A stretch of 58,865 nt of DNA from JBBSWB01 sp038046465 (GCA_038046465.1 JBBSWB010000041.1:1-58865); one strand, 5' to 3'. Shown: positions 47,140 through 55,258, numbered from the stretch's first letter. The notes: generated by a model from the letters alone, not told the origin. Numbers and translations: made by a program.

Positions 47140-47682
47140 TTGTGCCAAGAAGTCAGAAAAGAGATAATCAAAGAACTATCGGCAGTTCAGAGGGAAGGTA
47201 TTGACCAGTTGATAAATCACTTGGAAGGAAATAATTTTTTCACTTCCCCCGCTTCAACTAAATTTCATGGTAATTATGTTGGCGGCCTGGCTGCTCACAG
47301 TTTGATGGTCTATAAAGAGTTTGACTTTTTGCTGAAAAGATATTCTGGAACCTTGGAACAGGATAGTCGGCGAATTGCTGGCATTTGTCATGACTTCTGT
47401 AAAATAGGAGTTTACCAGAAAAATGAATTAAAAAATGGGCGAATTCCGGCGAACCCGTATCATTTTGATGACCCTCTTCCAATCGGGCATGGAGAAAAAT
47501 CAATGTATCTGGTTTCGCAATATGTAAAATTAACGCCAAAAGAAGCTTTGCTGATCAGGTGGCATATGGGCAGCTATGACCCCAATTATGAAATCAATCA
47601 AGATAAACTAAAAAAAATATGTCCAGAATTATGCCTGCTTCATTGTGCGGATCAGCTGGTTTCCGGCGGATTGGGCTTATAG
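47140..47682 (+). CDS. HD-domain phosphohydrolase-like protein
   Basis: 180 aa. Metal ligands H..HD..D pattern: GNYVGGLAAHSLMVY, then ICHDFCKIGVY, then LIRWHMGSY and LLHCADQLVS. Related to HD proteins often found with phage and mobile DNA. It uses TTG as start and the frame extends upstream, so it may be truncated relative to its ancestor (see the 15-nt repeats). Confidence 0.75.
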   Translation: MCQEVRKEIIKELSAVQREGIDQLINHLEGNNFFTSPASTKFHGNYVGGLAAHSLMVYKEFDFLLKRYSGTLEQDSRRIAGICHDFCKIGVYQKNELKNGRIPANPYHFDDPLPIGHGEKSMYLVSQYVKLTPKEALLIRWHMGSYDPNYEINQDKLKKICPELCLLHCADQLVSGGLGL

Positions 47683-47873
47683 AACAGAACGACCTTTTTG
47701 GATGCAGTACTTTTTTTATTATATTTTATTTTTATTATATTCTAAGATAGGTAATTTAAAAGCGAAAGATTTATAATAAATTAAAATTAACTGTTAGTTA
47801 GAAAAAATTAAATGTGAAAAAAGAGGTGTTAAATAATGGTGGAAAAAAAACCTGTTTGAGGTGAAGATGTTAT
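47683..47873. other. AT-rich spacer with a possible 7-codon leader ORF
   Basis: ATG GTG GAA AAA AAA CCT GTT TGA (47836-47859) follows a GAGGTG ribosome site. Its stop merges with the GAGGTGAAG ribosome site for the next gene, so it might be a translational leader. No other gene is seen. Confidence 0.3.
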
Positions 47874-48143
47874 ATGAATAAAGCATTAAAATCTATTTTA
47901 TTTACAATGTTAAGTAAGAAATGTATCGGTGGGAAGCACACTCCCGAAGAAAAGTTGATTAAATCTAAAATAAAATGGCTCGAATCTGATGAAAAAAAAG
48001 AATTCGAGAAAGAATATAAACGAATAGTAAATAATGGTGTTATCCTTCGCTCAAAGAAAATGACTGGGAAAGGATCGGATTGGCATGTAAGCTTGAATCC
48101 AAGAATGTTAAAAGAATTATATGAAAAGTTGAGAACGCAATGA
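47874..48143 (+). CDS. Small basic hypothetical protein, 89 aa
   Basis: KALKSILFTMLSKKCIGGKHTPEEKLIKSKIKWL...GKGSDWHVSLNPRMLKELYEKL. This has the look of a winged-helix-like DNA-binding domain conserved in small archaea. It overlaps the next regulator by 4 nt, so they likely act together. Confidence 0.6.
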   Translation: MNKALKSILFTMLSKKCIGGKHTPEEKLIKSKIKWLESDEKKEFEKEYKRIVNNGVILRSKKMTGKGSDWHVSLNPRMLKELYEKLRTQ

Positions 48144-48523
48144 ATGAAAAGGTGTTAAAAATGAAAAACAAAGGCGCATTTTGTGAAACTTATGGTATCA
48201 CTATAGAAAATTGTATCCTCGAATATTTGTTAGAAAATCAGGATTTAGATATTGCTATCGGCGATATGGCGAAAGAACTAGATGTAAGCAAACCAAAAGC
48301 ATACGAAGTAATCAAAGAGTTTGAAGAAAAGGAATATATTATTAAATCTAGAGTTGTTGGAAAAACCCAACTGTACAAATTGAATAAAACAAATATTAGA
48401 GTAAAAATCTTTTTGAGAAACTTTGATGAATGTTTGCAGCTAGTGATTGAAGAACATAGTAATAAAAGTTCTACCATCAGTGCTCCAATGAGTATCGGAG
48501 TGGCATCGGCAAGATCATTTTGA
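48140..48523 (+). CDS. Winged-helix (MarR-like) transcriptional regulator
   Basis: 127 aa (or 120 if begun at ATG 48161, which has AAGGTG before it). ENCILEYLLENQDLDIAIGDMAKELDVSKPKAYEVIKEFEEKEYI is a clean winged helix, followed by IIKSRVVGKTQLYKLNK. The C-terminal end (STISAPMSIGVASARSF) stops just before a partial tRNA-Ser copy at 48531; the last residues may differ from the family, suggesting disturbance of the 3' end. Confidence 0.75.
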   Translation: MNEKVLKMKNKGAFCETYGITIENCILEYLLENQDLDIAIGDMAKELDVSKPKAYEVIKEFEEKEYIIKSRVVGKTQLYKLNKTNIRVKIFLRNFDECLQLVIEEHSNKSSTISAPMSIGVASARSF

Positions 48524-48530
48524 TTTCACA

Positions 48531-48548
48531 TTCACGCCAGCGTCGCAT
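48531..48548 (+). repeat. Partial copy of tRNA-Ser 5' end
   Basis: TTCACGCCAGCGTCGCAT repeats the leader plus first bases of tRNA-Ser(CGA) and tRNA-Ser(UGA) (48595-48612, 44815-44832). With the bases before it, 22 nt match with one mismatch. It is not a functional tRNA. Confidence 0.8.
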
Positions 48549-48599
48549 CCACAGAGAAATAATTTCCCTGGGCGCGACTCAGCATTCACTCACGTTCAC

Positions 48600-48749
48600 G
48601 CCAGCGTCGCATAATCCGGTATTGCGGCAGTCTCGAACAGATCTTTACAATCGAAAGAAAACTGCTCCCTCTGGGATTCTCGGTTCAAACGAGAAACTGC
48701 GTTTCTTACCCAGAAAAACGCAGTTTTTCTGAATGTCCGAGCGCTGGCG
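48600..48749 (+). tRNA. tRNA-Ser(CGA) with anticodon-loop and T-loop introns
   Basis: Acceptor GCCAGCG/CGCTGGC, discriminator G. D-arm GCATAATCCGGTATTGC is intact. Anticodon stem GCAGT/ACTGC: the loop reads CTCGAA plus A after removing a 22-nt intron (48638-48659), giving anticodon CGA. That junction has a weaker, relaxed BHB. The variable arm TCCCTCTGGGATT is of class II length. The T-arm CTCGG-TTCAAAT-CCGAG appears after removing a 46-nt intron (48690-48735), which has TTCA/TGAA central helix, bulges AAC and TGT, and a 14-bp inner stem. Mature 82 nt. The 15-nt leader and 3' flank match tRNA-Ser(UGA). A T run follows. Confidence 0.9.
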
Positions 48750-48789
48750 CTTTTTATTTTTAAAAAAAAGCTAACCTTTCAAAATAAAG

Positions 48790-49860
48790 TTAAGAACACT
48801 TAAACCCTTCTCCTTCTAATAATCGTTTCTGCCAATTCCGTAAGCAGCTGCAGTCGTTGTTGAAAACGATTTGATTCATCTGCTCTTTATTGATGATCAA
48901 ATGGCCTTTTATTTTTAGTTTACCAGCAAGTTTGGCCTGCAATTCATACAATTTTTCAAATTGCTCTTTCTCTTCTACGGTGCTGTATTTTCTTTTGATT
49001 TTAACTAACTGAACTGGTTCTTGTTTTCCTTTTTCCACGGCTTCCTGAAATAATTTTGCTTTAATTCTAACAATAGGATGGACGCTGCGCACGAAACTCC
49101 AATTTATTGCCGGATTAACGGCAAATTCTTTTAATTTTTGCGTACTGATAACAAAATGAACGGGGCGGTCTACTTCTTGGGCTAACTGTTTGCGCAGAAA
49201 AAATAATTGCTTAAAGATACCTAATTGCTGTTCGGATAAGTCCCTTACTCCGCGGACATCCATAAATTCCTGTTCAGTATAAGTAAATTCAATATTCTCA
49301 ATCATCGCAAATTCTTCTATTGCCCAGGACAGGCGATCTTTTTCTTGCAATTCTTTCTTTAAAATTTCCCGCAGGGGCAATAAGTATAAAATATCCGTTA
49401 CCGCATAAGCTAACATGGCCGGAGAAATGGGGCGCTTGGTCCAATCAGCCATCTGAAATTTCTTTTCTTTGTGGATACTTAGATATTCTTCCAATAATGC
49501 GCCCAAGCCGATATTTTCTTTTCCTAATAATAAAGCAGCAATCTGGGTGTCAAAAATGTTTTTAGGGCGGCAGGAAAATTGTTCATACAAAATTCTGAAA
49601 TCAAAACCGACATCATGGAAGACTTTTTGAATACTTTTATTTTCCAAAACTTCAATAAGAGGCTTAATTTCTTTTAGAGTCAGCACATCCACAACCCAAT
49701 TTTCTATGCCGTTAGAAATCTGGATTAAAGTAATATAGGCTCCGTAATGATGTAAGTTGTTTTCACACTCTAAATCGACTGCTAAATCAGCAGAAAGCCC
49801 CCACTGTTTAGCTGCTTCCTCTAACTCAGTTGGAGTATTAATGTACGTAAAATGAGACAT
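48790..49860 (-). CDS. Ribonuclease D-like 3'-5' exonuclease with HRDC domain
   Basis: 356 aa. DEDD motifs: AVDLECENN (Exo I), HDVGFDFRIL (Exo II), YAVTDILYLLPL (Exo III, Y..D). An HRDC-type helical domain follows (WKRLL, region about 200-340). Processes or degrades structured RNA, for example tRNA 3' ends, by family. RNase D is mainly bacterial and eukaryotic and uncommon in archaea, so this is probably acquired. Adjacent to an intron-bearing tRNA-Ser. Confidence 0.85.
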   Translation of the reverse strand: MSHFTYINTPTELEEAAKQWGLSADLAVDLECENNLHHYGAYITLIQISNGIENWVVDVLTLKEIKPLIEVLENKSIQKVFHDVGFDFRILYEQFSCRPKNIFDTQIAALLLGKENIGLGALLEEYLSIHKEKKFQMADWTKRPISPAMLAYAVTDILYLLPLREILKKELQEKDRLSWAIEEFAMIENIEFTYTEQEFMDVRGVRDLSEQQLGIFKQLFFLRKQLAQEVDRPVHFVISTQKLKEFAVNPAINWSFVRSVHPIVRIKAKLFQEAVEKGKQEPVQLVKIKRKYSTVEEKEQFEKLYELQAKLAGKLKIKGHLIINKEQMNQIVFNNDCSCLRNWQKRLLEGEGFKCS

Positions 49861-49907
49861 AAATTGAATATTTAAAAGTAATATATAAATTGTTTTGTTT
49901 TTTTGGT

Positions 49908-50276
49908 TTGAATATTTTAAGAATTAAGAAAAATAAACCTGATTTTTTGTTAGTAGTTAATTTTTATTCATTACAATCGTTACTATATAGCCACGGTTCA
50001 TTTTCCTCCGAGTTAAAAAACCTGCAAATTTTAGAAAAAAATAATGAATATATACTAACGGTTGCTAATGTTCCTGATATTTCTGGGCTTAAAGTTAGTT
50101 ATCCAAAATGTGTTGGTAAATATTATGTTCAAAAAAGGATTGATTGCTTAAAAACACCCCAATCAGAAGAAATAAGTAAAGAATATTATCAAGAAAAAGT
50201 TGGAGAACTAAAAGAAAAACAAGAAAGTCCGATTTTTTTAAGAATTTTTTCTTTCTTTAAAAGATTTTTTCCTTAA
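49908..50276 (+). CDS. Hypothetical protein, about 122 aa
   Basis: Begins NILRIKKNKPDFLLVVNFYS; hydrophobic/basic, ending SFFKRFFP, perhaps membrane-associated. A TTG start at 49908 lies about 25 nt after TAATATATAAAT (49874-49885), i.e. leaderless; an upstream in-frame TTG at 49890 lies too close to the TATA box. No family recognised. Confidence 0.5.
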   Translation: MNILRIKKNKPDFLLVVNFYSLQSLLYSHGSFSSELKNLQILEKNNEYILTVANVPDISGLKVSYPKCVGKYYVQKRIDCLKTPQSEEISKEYYQEKVGELKEKQESPIFLRIFSFFKRFFP

Positions 50277-50385
50277 GAAATTTAAAATTATATTTAATGC
50301 GTATATGTCCGCCCTTTTTTGATATCGATTAAATACACAATTTTTTAAAGCAAGGTTTTAATATCTGTGAACAATATCAGTTTAA

Positions 50386-51891
50386 ATGAAGCTAACTGCG
50401 CCATTATTGTCCGTTCTGGCTTTAGGCTGTGCTGGACTACCGGGCAATATTTCTTTACCAGAAGTTTATACTAATTTAGTTTGTTCTGAAGAAACCCGAA
50501 TGCTGGAAGAAGCAGTAAATCAAGAAGCAAAAAAGAATGAAAACATTTACGAATGTAAAGTCGATACTACTAATTTTTTTATCCCAGAAGTATTGGGCTG
50601 CTCGGTTAATGCGGGATTATATTTTTCTGGTGAAGAACCTTTTGTGGATCAAGAGCAACGGGAACGATATGGGATGTTTTATACTTTTGAACCTTATCCG
50701 GAACGGATAGATCATTACCAACAAGCAGTAGAAAGAAAAAATGGTGCAGAAACGCCTAAATTAGATTTTAAGTTGAGCATGGGTAGTTATTATACGACTT
50801 CAGCAAATTTAAAACAAATTGAAACCTTACAGAAAAAAGAAAAACGCAGTAAATACGAAGAGCAGCTGTTAAAAAGCTTAGCAGAAAAAGTGGCCCGGGT
50901 TAAGGAGATCCAAACTATTCTTAGCTGGGAAGGATTTTATCAAAAAGAAATTAACGGAGTTTATCCGCAGAAATCTGTCCGAGATTACCAACGCTTTCAC
51001 CATTTGCCTGCCCACGGATGGATGGATTTAGAAACTAAACAACAGATGATTATGCCTTTAGAACAACAGGTTTTTCCGGAGCGGCAGAATATCTTACATA
51101 TTTTAGAAGAACGGGTCTTTCATGCCCAATGCCGCATTAATGAACGTGAAGTTTATCCCTATGTAATTGAAGATGCTGCCTTGGATAAGCTAGTAAGTTC
51201 GGCTGCAGAACAATTAGGATTGGATTCGATTAAAGGAACGGCTGATTTTTTTAAAAATGATCCGGGAGAAGTTACCGTGCAGCTGAAGATTCCTGGACGT
51301 TATGTTCAAGAAACCATGAGTTTAGAAATGCAGGTGATTAAATCTAAAAAAGATCGCTCCAAAACTTCTTTCACTTTATATGCTTGGGAAGATGGGGAAG
51401 AGATTGAACTGTTTAAAAGAAGAGCAGTAGTGGGCGGTCCGCACAAAGTCTTTGGGGTAAAAAAAGAATTTGATACTCCCGCCGGAGAAGCTTATTTAAA
51501 ACGGGTAGTGGTGATGCCTCACTGGAATCCGCCTGCTTGGTCCAAAGAAAAGTATGGTGAAGTAAGCACTGTACCGGGCCCTTTAAACGCCTATGGTATG
51601 TTTATGACTGAATTATATTACAGCGATAAAATTCCTAAAGACCCTTATGTTTGGTATATGGACGGAGATTTAGGATTTCGATTACATTTAACCGCTAGTC
51701 CGGGAAGTGTGGAAGGCGGTTATGGTAAATCCCACGGATGTGTAAGATTACATCCTACGGACGGGAGCAGGGTGTTTTATTTTATGTTACGATATACGCC
51801 GCATTTACCGATGAAAGAACTGTTTAAGAAAGGCGAGATTATTCCGTTCGTACCCGGAGAAATGATTAAGGTCAGGATTAAGGAGAAGTGA
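50386..51891 (+). CDS. L,D-transpeptidase (YkuD) with peptidoglycan-binding-like domain
   Basis: 501 aa. Lipoprotein-like N-terminus (LLSVLALGCAGLPG, lipobox LALGC). A central PG-binding-type helical domain (RVKEIQTILSWEGFYQKEINGVYPQKSVRDYQRFH). A C-terminal YkuD catalytic domain: FRLHLTASPGSVEGGYG then SHGCVRLH, with the catalytic Cys near residue 450 and the upstream His. In bacteria this cross-links peptidoglycan. Archaea lack peptidoglycan, so the gene is probably acquired and acts on another wall polymer or on a host's or prey's wall. Confidence 0.8.
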   Translation: MKLTAPLLSVLALGCAGLPGNISLPEVYTNLVCSEETRMLEEAVNQEAKKNENIYECKVDTTNFFIPEVLGCSVNAGLYFSGEEPFVDQEQRERYGMFYTFEPYPERIDHYQQAVERKNGAETPKLDFKLSMGSYYTTSANLKQIETLQKKEKRSKYEEQLLKSLAEKVARVKEIQTILSWEGFYQKEINGVYPQKSVRDYQRFHHLPAHGWMDLETKQQMIMPLEQQVFPERQNILHILEERVFHAQCRINEREVYPYVIEDAALDKLVSSAAEQLGLDSIKGTADFFKNDPGEVTVQLKIPGRYVQETMSLEMQVIKSKKDRSKTSFTLYAWEDGEEIELFKRRAVVGGPHKVFGVKKEFDTPAGEAYLKRVVVMPHWNPPAWSKEKYGEVSTVPGPLNAYGMFMTELYYSDKIPKDPYVWYMDGDLGFRLHLTASPGSVEGGYGKSHGCVRLHPTDGSRVFYFMLRYTPHLPMKELFKKGEIIPFVPGEMIKVRIKEK

Positions 51892-51970
51892 TTTTAATTG
51901 TCGACAGAAAGTCGATGCCTGGCCAAAAAATAAATTTTCTGCCGAAATATTTATATACTATTATAAAAAT

Positions 51971-51986
51971 GTAATAGTTATATTAC
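51971..51986 (+). promoter_or_regulatory. Palindromic operator before the first MNT/HEPN pair
   Basis: GTAATA-GTTA-TATTAC, an inverted repeat between the TATA-like TTTATATACT (51952-51961) and the start at 52005. Consistent with autoregulation typical of toxin-antitoxin operons. Confidence 0.5.
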
Positions 51987-52004
51987 AAAAAGGTAATAAT
52001 ACTA

Positions 52005-52586
52005 ATGAATAATAATCTAAAGATACTAAAACTGTTTGTGGACAACAAAGACAAAACCTTCACCATAAAGAAGGCAGCCGAAGCACTAAAAATAAATTAT
52101 AAAATTGTTTACGAAGAGATAACAGAATTGGAAAAAGAAAAATTAATTTCAATAACCAGGCAGGGAAATGCTAAAGTCTGTGTTTTTAATTACCAATACC
52201 ACAGTAAGATTGTTGAAATTGAAGAAATCCGAAAGCAGGAATTATTTAAAAATAAAGATTTGAAATTGATTTATAACCGAATCAAAGAAGTTAAAAACCC
52301 TTTTTATTGCTTAGTTCTTTTCGGCTCTTATGCCAACAAAACTAATCAAAAAGGGTCTGATATTGATCTATGCTTAATTACTGACAACTCTAAAATTAAC
52401 CGCCAAGTTCAGTCGATTTTAAGTATAACTCCTTTGCCAATTCACCTGCAAGAATTTAGTTCGAAGCAGTTTTTGCTCATGCTCAAAAGCAAAGAAGTTA
52501 ATGTTGGCAACGAAATAGTTAAAAATAATGTCCTTTTATACGACATGGAAGCATTTTACGAATTGATAAACAATGTTAAGCAATGA
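52005..52586 (+). CDS. MNT-type nucleotidyltransferase with HTH (antitoxin of HEPN pair 1)
   Basis: 193 aa. Residues 1-70 are a winged helix (FTIKKAAEALKINYKIVYEEITELEKEKL). The minimal nucleotidyltransferase motif GSYANKTNQKGSDIDL has the GS-x10-DxD pattern. In HEPN/MNT modules the NTase adenylylates and silences the HEPN toxin. Overlaps the HEPN gene by 14 nt. Confidence 0.85.
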   Translation: MNNNLKILKLFVDNKDKTFTIKKAAEALKINYKIVYEEITELEKEKLISITRQGNAKVCVFNYQYHSKIVEIEEIRKQELFKNKDLKLIYNRIKEVKNPFYCLVLFGSYANKTNQKGSDIDLCLITDNSKINRQVQSILSITPLPIHLQEFSSKQFLLMLKSKEVNVGNEIVKNNVLLYDMEAFYELINNVKQ

Positions 52587-53094
52587 ACGGATAAAAGAAG
52601 CACAACAGCAGGTTTCAACCTATCTTGCAGAAGGTTTGCTCAAAAAAGAAAAGGTTAAGAGAATAGTCTTGGAAACTTATCTTAAAAACCATCGGGAATC
52701 TTTGTTAGTGGCCAGGAAACTATTTGATGAAAAAATATCTAATCTTTGGGTGGTGGTCATCAGTTATTATTCTATGTTCTACCTAGCCAATGCTTTGTTG
52801 TATAAAATAGGATATAAAGTCGGCTCAAAAGTTGCACACAAAGTTACTTCAGATGCGCTGATTGTTTTAGTAAGGAATAAGCTGAAAGACCAGCTCATTG
52901 AAGATTATGAATTGGCCAGCAATGAAGCCTTAACCCTTTCTGATAATCTGTTGCAAAATTTTGATTTGGAAAGAGCAAAGCGTTCTGTCTTCCAGTACGA
53001 ATCGACGGAGGAAATAAAAGCTGCTAAAGCAAAAACTTCTTTAGATCGGGCGGAAGAATTCAGTGTTAAAATAGAAAAACTGCTCCTAGACTGA
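52573..53094 (+). CDS. HEPN-domain protein (toxin of HEPN pair 1)
   Basis: 173 aa, helical. SLLVARKLFDEKISNLWVVVI, then SYYSMFYLANALLY are typical HEPN helices; the RNase motif R-x4-6-H is not unmistakable. Overlaps the MNT gene. Confidence 0.75.
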   Translation: MLSNERIKEAQQQVSTYLAEGLLKKEKVKRIVLETYLKNHRESLLVARKLFDEKISNLWVVVISYYSMFYLANALLYKIGYKVGSKVAHKVTSDALIVLVRNKLKDQLIEDYELASNEALTLSDNLLQNFDLERAKRSVFQYESTEEIKAAKAKTSLDRAEEFSVKIEKLLLD

Positions 53095-53131
53095 AAGAAT
53101 GATTTAAATATTCTAAAATAATTCTAATCTT

Positions 53132-53794
53132 ATGATAAAAGCAGTGCTATTTGATTTGGATAATACTTTAATAGATTTTATGGTGATGAAAAGACGGTGC
53201 ACTGAAGCAGCCGTTTCGGCGATGATTGATGCTGGTTTAGGAATGAGTAAGAAAAAAGCGTATACTTTAATGTTTGAGCTGTATGAACGGCACGGCATTG
53301 AAGACAGCACCATTTATCAGAAATTTCTGCAGAAATATGTTCACAAAGTTGATTATAAAATATTATCTGCCGGAGTAGTGGCCTATAGAAAGGTTCGGGC
53401 GGCGCAGTTGGTTCCCTATCCGCAGGTGCGGGCGACGTTAATTGCTTTGAAAAGTAAAGGGTTAAAATTAGGAGTAGTTTCCGATGCGCCTAAGATGCAG
53501 GCCTGGTTAAGATTAACCGAAATGAGTTTAGTAGAATTCTTTGATGTGGTGTTGGGCTTTGAAGATACCGGCGAATTAAAACCATCTTCAGCTCCGTTTA
53601 AGAAAGCGTTGTTACGAATGAAAGTTAAAGCTTCTGAAGTAGTGTTTATTGGTGACAATCCGCATCGGGATATTGTTGGCGCAAAGAAAGTAGGCATGAA
53701 GACGGTGTTGGCTAAGTATGGCGGATGTAAGAGTAAGAGCGGAGCGGATTGGGAGATTAAGGGAATTGGAGAGTTATTGAAGATAGTGAAATAA
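53132..53794 (+). CDS. HAD-family hydrolase
   Basis: 220 aa. Motif I FDLDNTLID, motif II VVSDAP, motif III KPSSAPFKKAL and motif IV GDNPHRDIVGA are present; a phosphoglycolate phosphatase-like cap follows motif I. The final 17 codons (DWEIKGIGELLKIVK) recur as a fragment at 54836-54886. Confidence 0.9.
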   Translation: MIKAVLFDLDNTLIDFMVMKRRCTEAAVSAMIDAGLGMSKKKAYTLMFELYERHGIEDSTIYQKFLQKYVHKVDYKILSAGVVAYRKVRAAQLVPYPQVRATLIALKSKGLKLGVVSDAPKMQAWLRLTEMSLVEFFDVVLGFEDTGELKPSSAPFKKALLRMKVKASEVVFIGDNPHRDIVGAKKVGMKTVLAKYGGCKSKSGADWEIKGIGELLKIVK

Positions 53795-53797
53795 AAT

Positions 53798-54271
53798 CTA
53801 TTGTAATCTCTTTACAGTTTTAGAACGATATTCCTTAATTTTGTCTTCAGTTAGGTTTTCTGTAAAATTATTAATCTCAATAATAAACTCCTCTGCAATA
53901 TGTATTGATTTCATTACTTCTTCTTTGGTAATAGCAAAGTCAATGTAATACTGTTTATCAACCCTTTCGCTTTTTGCTTTAGAAATCACCGCATTATCCA
54001 AATTAAAAATTTCTTTAAGCAGTATTATGGCGGCAGTGTGGTTTTCGCATTTGATTCCGCTGCGGAAGAGCAGAGATAAAAGCGCGTGATACATAGAGTA
54101 ATAAGCTAAAGCAACAGAATCCTTTAGATTGCCAATCTTTAGAAGAGCCTTGGCTGAAGAAAGTGATTCCTGTGCGCGCTGTAGATAAGCTATCCTCATT
54201 TCTTCGCTTGGTTCAACTACCTGCAGCTTCTTTTCCTTGGCTAATTTATGCAAAAAATCTGTTTTTCTCAT
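53798..54271 (-). CDS. HEPN-domain protein (toxin of HEPN pair 2)
   Basis: 157 aa. SLSSAKALLKIGNLKDSVALAYYSMYHALLSLLFRSGIKCENHTAAIILLKEIF is the HEPN core with the family's Y..Y and N-H positions. Transcribed after its MNT partner (54246-54803), overlapping 26 nt. On the opposite strand to the HAD gene and ending 4 nt from its stop. Confidence 0.85.
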   Translation of the reverse strand: MRKTDFLHKLAKEKKLQVVEPSEEMRIAYLQRAQESLSSAKALLKIGNLKDSVALAYYSMYHALLSLLFRSGIKCENHTAAIILLKEIFNLDNAVISKAKSERVDKQYYIDFAITKEEVMKSIHIAEEFIIEINNFTENLTEDKIKEYRSKTVKRLQ

Positions 54272-54803
54272 AATATACTTCTATCCCTTTGATGAGGAGA
54301 TGGTTCTTTTCAATTTCTTTAATCAAAAGATTGCTTGGATCGTAAAGGCCGATTTTTACGCTGAGTTTGGAATCAAGCAGCTCTACTTCTTCTTTGAGTT
54401 TTTTATCTTTGGTTTCTAAGTAAAGATCTATATCGCTGTCTTTATGCGCAGTTCCTTTGGCATAAGAGCCAAAGATTAGGGCCAAAGTAATTTTAGGATT
54501 TTTTCTGATGTTTTCAGTAATTAAACGCAACCGAGGATATTTTTGCAGCGCTTCTTTAAGTTTGTGCAACTCTGCAATATAAGCATATTGTTTTGCCTCT
54601 AGGGTTTTTTTAAGATGAAAAACTTTGTTTTTACCTTCCATTTGGAAATCTGCAGCATTTTCTTGATATAATTCCTTGGTTTTTCTGGCAATAGTGGTCT
54701 GGTTGGTGTTGAGTTCTTTGGCCAGCCCTCTCACGTGGTTCTCTTTTTTTAACAGCGCTTCCACAATTTGTATTTTGTAATCTTTTTGTGACATATGTAA
54801 CAT
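54246..54803 (-). CDS. MNT-type nucleotidyltransferase with HTH (antitoxin of HEPN pair 2)
   Basis: 185 aa. N-terminal HTH (GLAKELNTNQTTIARKTKELYQ), then GSYAKGTAHKDSDIDL with DxD. CTTTATATACT on the minus strand near 54820 gives a leaderless start at ATG 54803; an ACATATGT palindrome lies at the start and may be its operator. Confidence 0.85.
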   Translation of the reverse strand: MLHMSQKDYKIQIVEALLKKENHVRGLAKELNTNQTTIARKTKELYQENAADFQMEGKNKVFHLKKTLEAKQYAYIAELHKLKEALQKYPRLRLITENIRKNPKITLALIFGSYAKGTAHKDSDIDLYLETKDKKLKEEVELLDSKLSVKIGLYDPSNLLIKEIEKNHLLIKGIEVYYEKNRFFA

Positions 54804-54835
54804 AATTATGACAAAGTATATAAAGGTTTGGATAT

Positions 54836-54886
54836 GGATTGGCTGGGAGATTAAGGGAGTTGTGAAGAGTTATTGAAGATAGTGAA
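54836..54886 (+). repeat. Second copy of the 3' end of the HAD gene
   Basis: GGATT, GGGAGATTAAGGGA and GAGTTATTGAAGATAGTGAA repeat 53746-53790 in order with small indels. Flanks HEPN pair 2 on the far side from the HAD gene. Confidence 0.9.
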
Positions 54887-54945
54887 GAGTTAAGTAGGCA
54901 TACCTTTATAAATATCTATACCTTTTAGACATCAGTTGATATAAA

Positions 54946-55257
54946 ATGGGAACTCAAACAGCACAATACCAAGATACTGAACTTCAAATTGTAAAAAGCC
55001 ATAAAACTAAGCGTTATCCTAATTTGAATACTGTTCTGATGGTCGAAAATTTTCTTAAAGCAAAGAGAGATTTGCCGCTAAAACTTGCAGAAATTAAAAA
55101 ACAATTGCCTAAAAAAATAATGCATGAGACTTTAAAAATAATTTTAGAATACCTTTGGAAAAGCGGCAAAATAATTTATGGCCCGAAAGGAGTGCAATGG
55201 ATTTATGTTGAACCGGAACATTTAAGAAAGATGCTCGAAAACACCTTAGAAATATAA
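54946..55257 (+). CDS. Small HTH-like antitoxin of the RelE/ParE pair
   Basis: 103 aa. LNTVLMVENFLKAKRDLPLKLAEIKKQLPKKIMHETLKIILEYL resembles a winged helix. The stop is 1 nt before the toxin gene, so the pair is coupled. TATA CTTTATAAAT at 54903-54912. Confidence 0.7.
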   Translation: MGTQTAQYQDTELQIVKSHKTKRYPNLNTVLMVENFLKAKRDLPLKLAEIKKQLPKKIMHETLKIILEYLWKSGKIIYGPKGVQWIYVEPEHLRKMLENTLEI

Positions 55258-55258
55258 A

